Assembly (NCBI GenBank): GCA_039822045.1
Contig: JBCBMY010000004.1
Location: forward strand, 124,001-188,000
Reading direction: 5' to 3'
Length of the DNA: 64,000 nucleotides
Origin: HLUCCA09 sp039822045
Lineage (GTDB): Bacteria > Pseudomonadota > Alphaproteobacteria > Rhodobacterales > Rhodobacteraceae
Shown here: in pieces, positions 62,667 through 64,000 of the stretch
Numbering within the stretch: the stretch's first letter is position 1
How the letters are laid out: every line of letters starts with the position of its first letter
Position numbers and translations under genes: made by a program
Notes under the pieces: model-generated
What the model was told of the DNA's origin: nothing
Databases searched by the model: none
The model's input: only the letters and a program-made list of their open reading frames with translations

Positions 62667-64000
62667 CCGCTTCCGCAGTCTGTTCACGCGGCAAACCGCC
62701 CTGGCCCCGCACCGCCGATCCTTCGACGCGGTCACAGCTGGGCGTCGAGGCGCTGCCTTTCGGGCGTTCGGCTCCACCGGGCCGGAAACTATGGCCGCAG
62801 CCGGCCCTGTGCGATCCCGGGCCCGATACGCGGCTGCGAACAACGGTTGGATCGCCAACGGCGTGGCGGCCTATGTCGGCGAGATCGTCGGGGCCGGCAT
62901 CGAGCCAACCTCCGCACACCCTGACGCCGATCTGCGGCCGGTCATCGAAGGGGCCTTCCTCGACTTCGCCGAGGGGGCCGACGCGGAGGGCCGCACCGAC
63001 CTTCGGGGGCTCCTCGCCCTGATGGCTCGCGCCACGATAATCGACGGTGAGTCCTTCGCTGTAGTCGAGGAGGGCCCTGAGGGCATTCGGGTGCGGGTGC
63101 TGCCCGCCGAGATGGTGGACGAATCGCGCACGATGAATCTCCCCAGTGGGGGTTACGTCGCCGCCGGTGTCGAGTTTGATGCCGAGGGCCGCCGCGTGGC
63201 CTACCACGTCCTCCCGCAACGTCCGACCGATCTGTTTGCCACGGCAAAGGAGCCGATCCGCGTTCCCGCGGATGAAGTGCTGCACCTCATGTGCCCCTTG
63301 GGGCCGGGGCAGGTGCGCGGCATCTCCTGGCTGGCCCCGGTGCTCCTGACCGTCAACGAACTGGACCAGCTACTGGACGCCCTCCTGGTGGGCACCAAGG
63401 TGGCCGCGCTCCACGCGGGCTTCATCACCAATCAAAACGATCTCACCGGCCCAAGCTCCTATGACGAGACCGGCGACGAGGTGAGCCTTGAGCCCGGTGT
63501 GATCCATCGGCTGTCCGCCGGCGAGGCTATCACCTTCAACTCCCCGGAAGCCGCGAAGGACTCCGTCGCTTTCGACCGTCTGACCTTAGGCCAGATTGCG
63601 GCGGGCCTCGGCGTACCGCAACACCTACTCGACGGCGACCTGTCCAACGCGAATTACTCTAGTCTTCGGGCCGGCCTTCTACCGTTCCGTCAACGGGTGG
63701 AGCAGTTCCAGTATCACTGCCTTGTGCCACAGGTGCTCAACCCGCTTTGGCGCCGCGTGATCTCGCACGAGATCATCGCCGACCGGCTGGACGTGGACCT
63801 CGCCCAGGCCTCCCGGGCCGAGTGGCTGCCGCCGCGGCCGATGCAGGTGGACCCACTCAAGGACACCCAGGCGCTGCGCGAGCAACTCGCACTTGGGCTG
63901 AACTCTCGCACCAAAGCGGCCGCCGCGATGGGGTGGAACGTGGCCGATCTGGACCAAGAAATCGCCTCAGACCGGGAGAGGGAAACTGCTCTGGGCCTCA
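62653..64000 (+). CDS. Phage portal protein, lambda GpB family (3' partial)
   Basis: 449 codons are visible and the frame is open to the window edge. RARYAAANNGWIANGVAAYVGEIVGAGIEP is the usual portal opening, and DEVLHLMCPLGPGQVRGISWLAPVL with GVPQHLLDGDLSNANYSSLRAGLLPF are its core motifs. Twelve copies form the ring through which DNA enters the head. It overlaps the preceding gene by 14 bp. Unlike the terminase, no lesion is visible here. Confidence 0.9.
   Translation, partial: MALTDRFRSLFTRQTALAPHRRSFDAVTAGRRGAAFRAFGSTGPETMAAAGPVRSRARYAAANNGWIANGVAAYVGEIVGAGIEPTSAHPDADLRPVIEGAFLDFAEGADAEGRTDLRGLLALMARATIIDGESFAVVEEGPEGIRVRVLPAEMVDESRTMNLPSGGYVAAGVEFDAEGRRVAYHVLPQRPTDLFATAKEPIRVPADEVLHLMCPLGPGQVRGISWLAPVLLTVNELDQLLDALLVGTKVAALHAGFITNQNDLTGPSSYDETGDEVSLEPGVIHRLSAGEAITFNSPEAAKDSVAFDRLTLGQIAAGLGVPQHLLDGDLSNANYSSLRAGLLPFRQRVEQFQYHCLVPQVLNPLWRRVISHEIIADRLDVDLAQASRAEWLPPRPMQVDPLKDTQALREQLALGLNSRTKAAAAMGWNVADLDQEIASDRERETALGL

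Noticed and set aside
1..64000. CRISPR array, rRNA operon or integrase gene
   Set aside because: No regularly spaced repeats, rRNA sequence or recombinase motifs were seen. The prophage integrase may lie outside the window or be lost.

Overview
The window looks like chromosome from a high-GC alphaproteobacterium of the Rhodobacterales (Roseobacter / Rhodobacter type). The evidence is gene order and family content read from the proteins: a SelD-NDH fusion, the DUF6505 / DUF4444 / Mrp / DUF6494 run, the DUF3305-DUF3306-TorD-like formate dehydrogenase cluster, a tripartite TRAP transporter, and many ATGA or GTGA stop/start overlaps. No species can be named from the sequence alone. Family names come from memory of protein families, because no database search was possible.

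Layout. 1-9 kb: creatininase-like enzyme (cut by the left edge), arylesterase divergent from an ABC ATPase/permease pair, SelD fused to an NADH-dehydrogenase-like domain, membrane-anchored hydrolase, FMN-binding oxidase-like protein, tRNA-Met(CAT). 9.2-31.4 kb: a formate dehydrogenase (FDH) locus. FdhD, MobA, MobB and MoeA serve the molybdenum cofactor; Mrp, ferredoxin and cytochrome c proteins handle Fe-S or electrons; a TorD-like chaperone and a small Tat-signal protein precede the catalytic subunit (Cys type, not selenocysteine) and the Fe-S subunit. The cytochrome b subunit lies 4.6 kb further on. The gap between them is a small island holding two extra degraded copies of the 3' end of the Fe-S subunit gene, a hypothetical gene, a broken acetyltransferase and a DNA repair methyltransferase. 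30-37 kb: WD40-cytochrome c protein, 41-residue membrane peptide, multicopper oxidase, TRAP transporter and hydrolase. 37-47.4 kb: VWA / substrate-binding fusion, ExbB-ExbD-ExbD-TonB operon, DUF465, a methyltransferase, DUF2007, polyprenyl diphosphate synthase, IspE, TPR protein.

47.4-55.4 kb is accessory DNA: a cassette of ABC exporter, FkbM methyltransferase, group 4 glycosyltransferase and another methyltransferase, probably for a surface or secreted glycan. It sits between two direct copies of a 388-bp IS3-type transposase remnant, with IS66 and IS110 scraps nearby. 55.8-64 kb is the left part of a prophage: primase/helicase, an iteron-like repeat cluster, a GIY-YIG-like protein, small and large terminase genes that are both broken, small unknown genes and a portal protein running off the right edge. 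No integrase is visible, and the broken terminase suggests the prophage can no longer package DNA.

How it fits together: the FDH would oxidise formate at the periplasmic face and pass electrons through Fe-S clusters to cytochrome b and quinone. Most genes from fdhD to the cytochrome b gene plausibly build, load, export or serve that enzyme. No CRISPR array or rRNA was seen. The most unusual structures are the fdhB 3'-end copies, the iteron cluster beside the phage primase/helicase, and the repeat-flanked glycan cassette.
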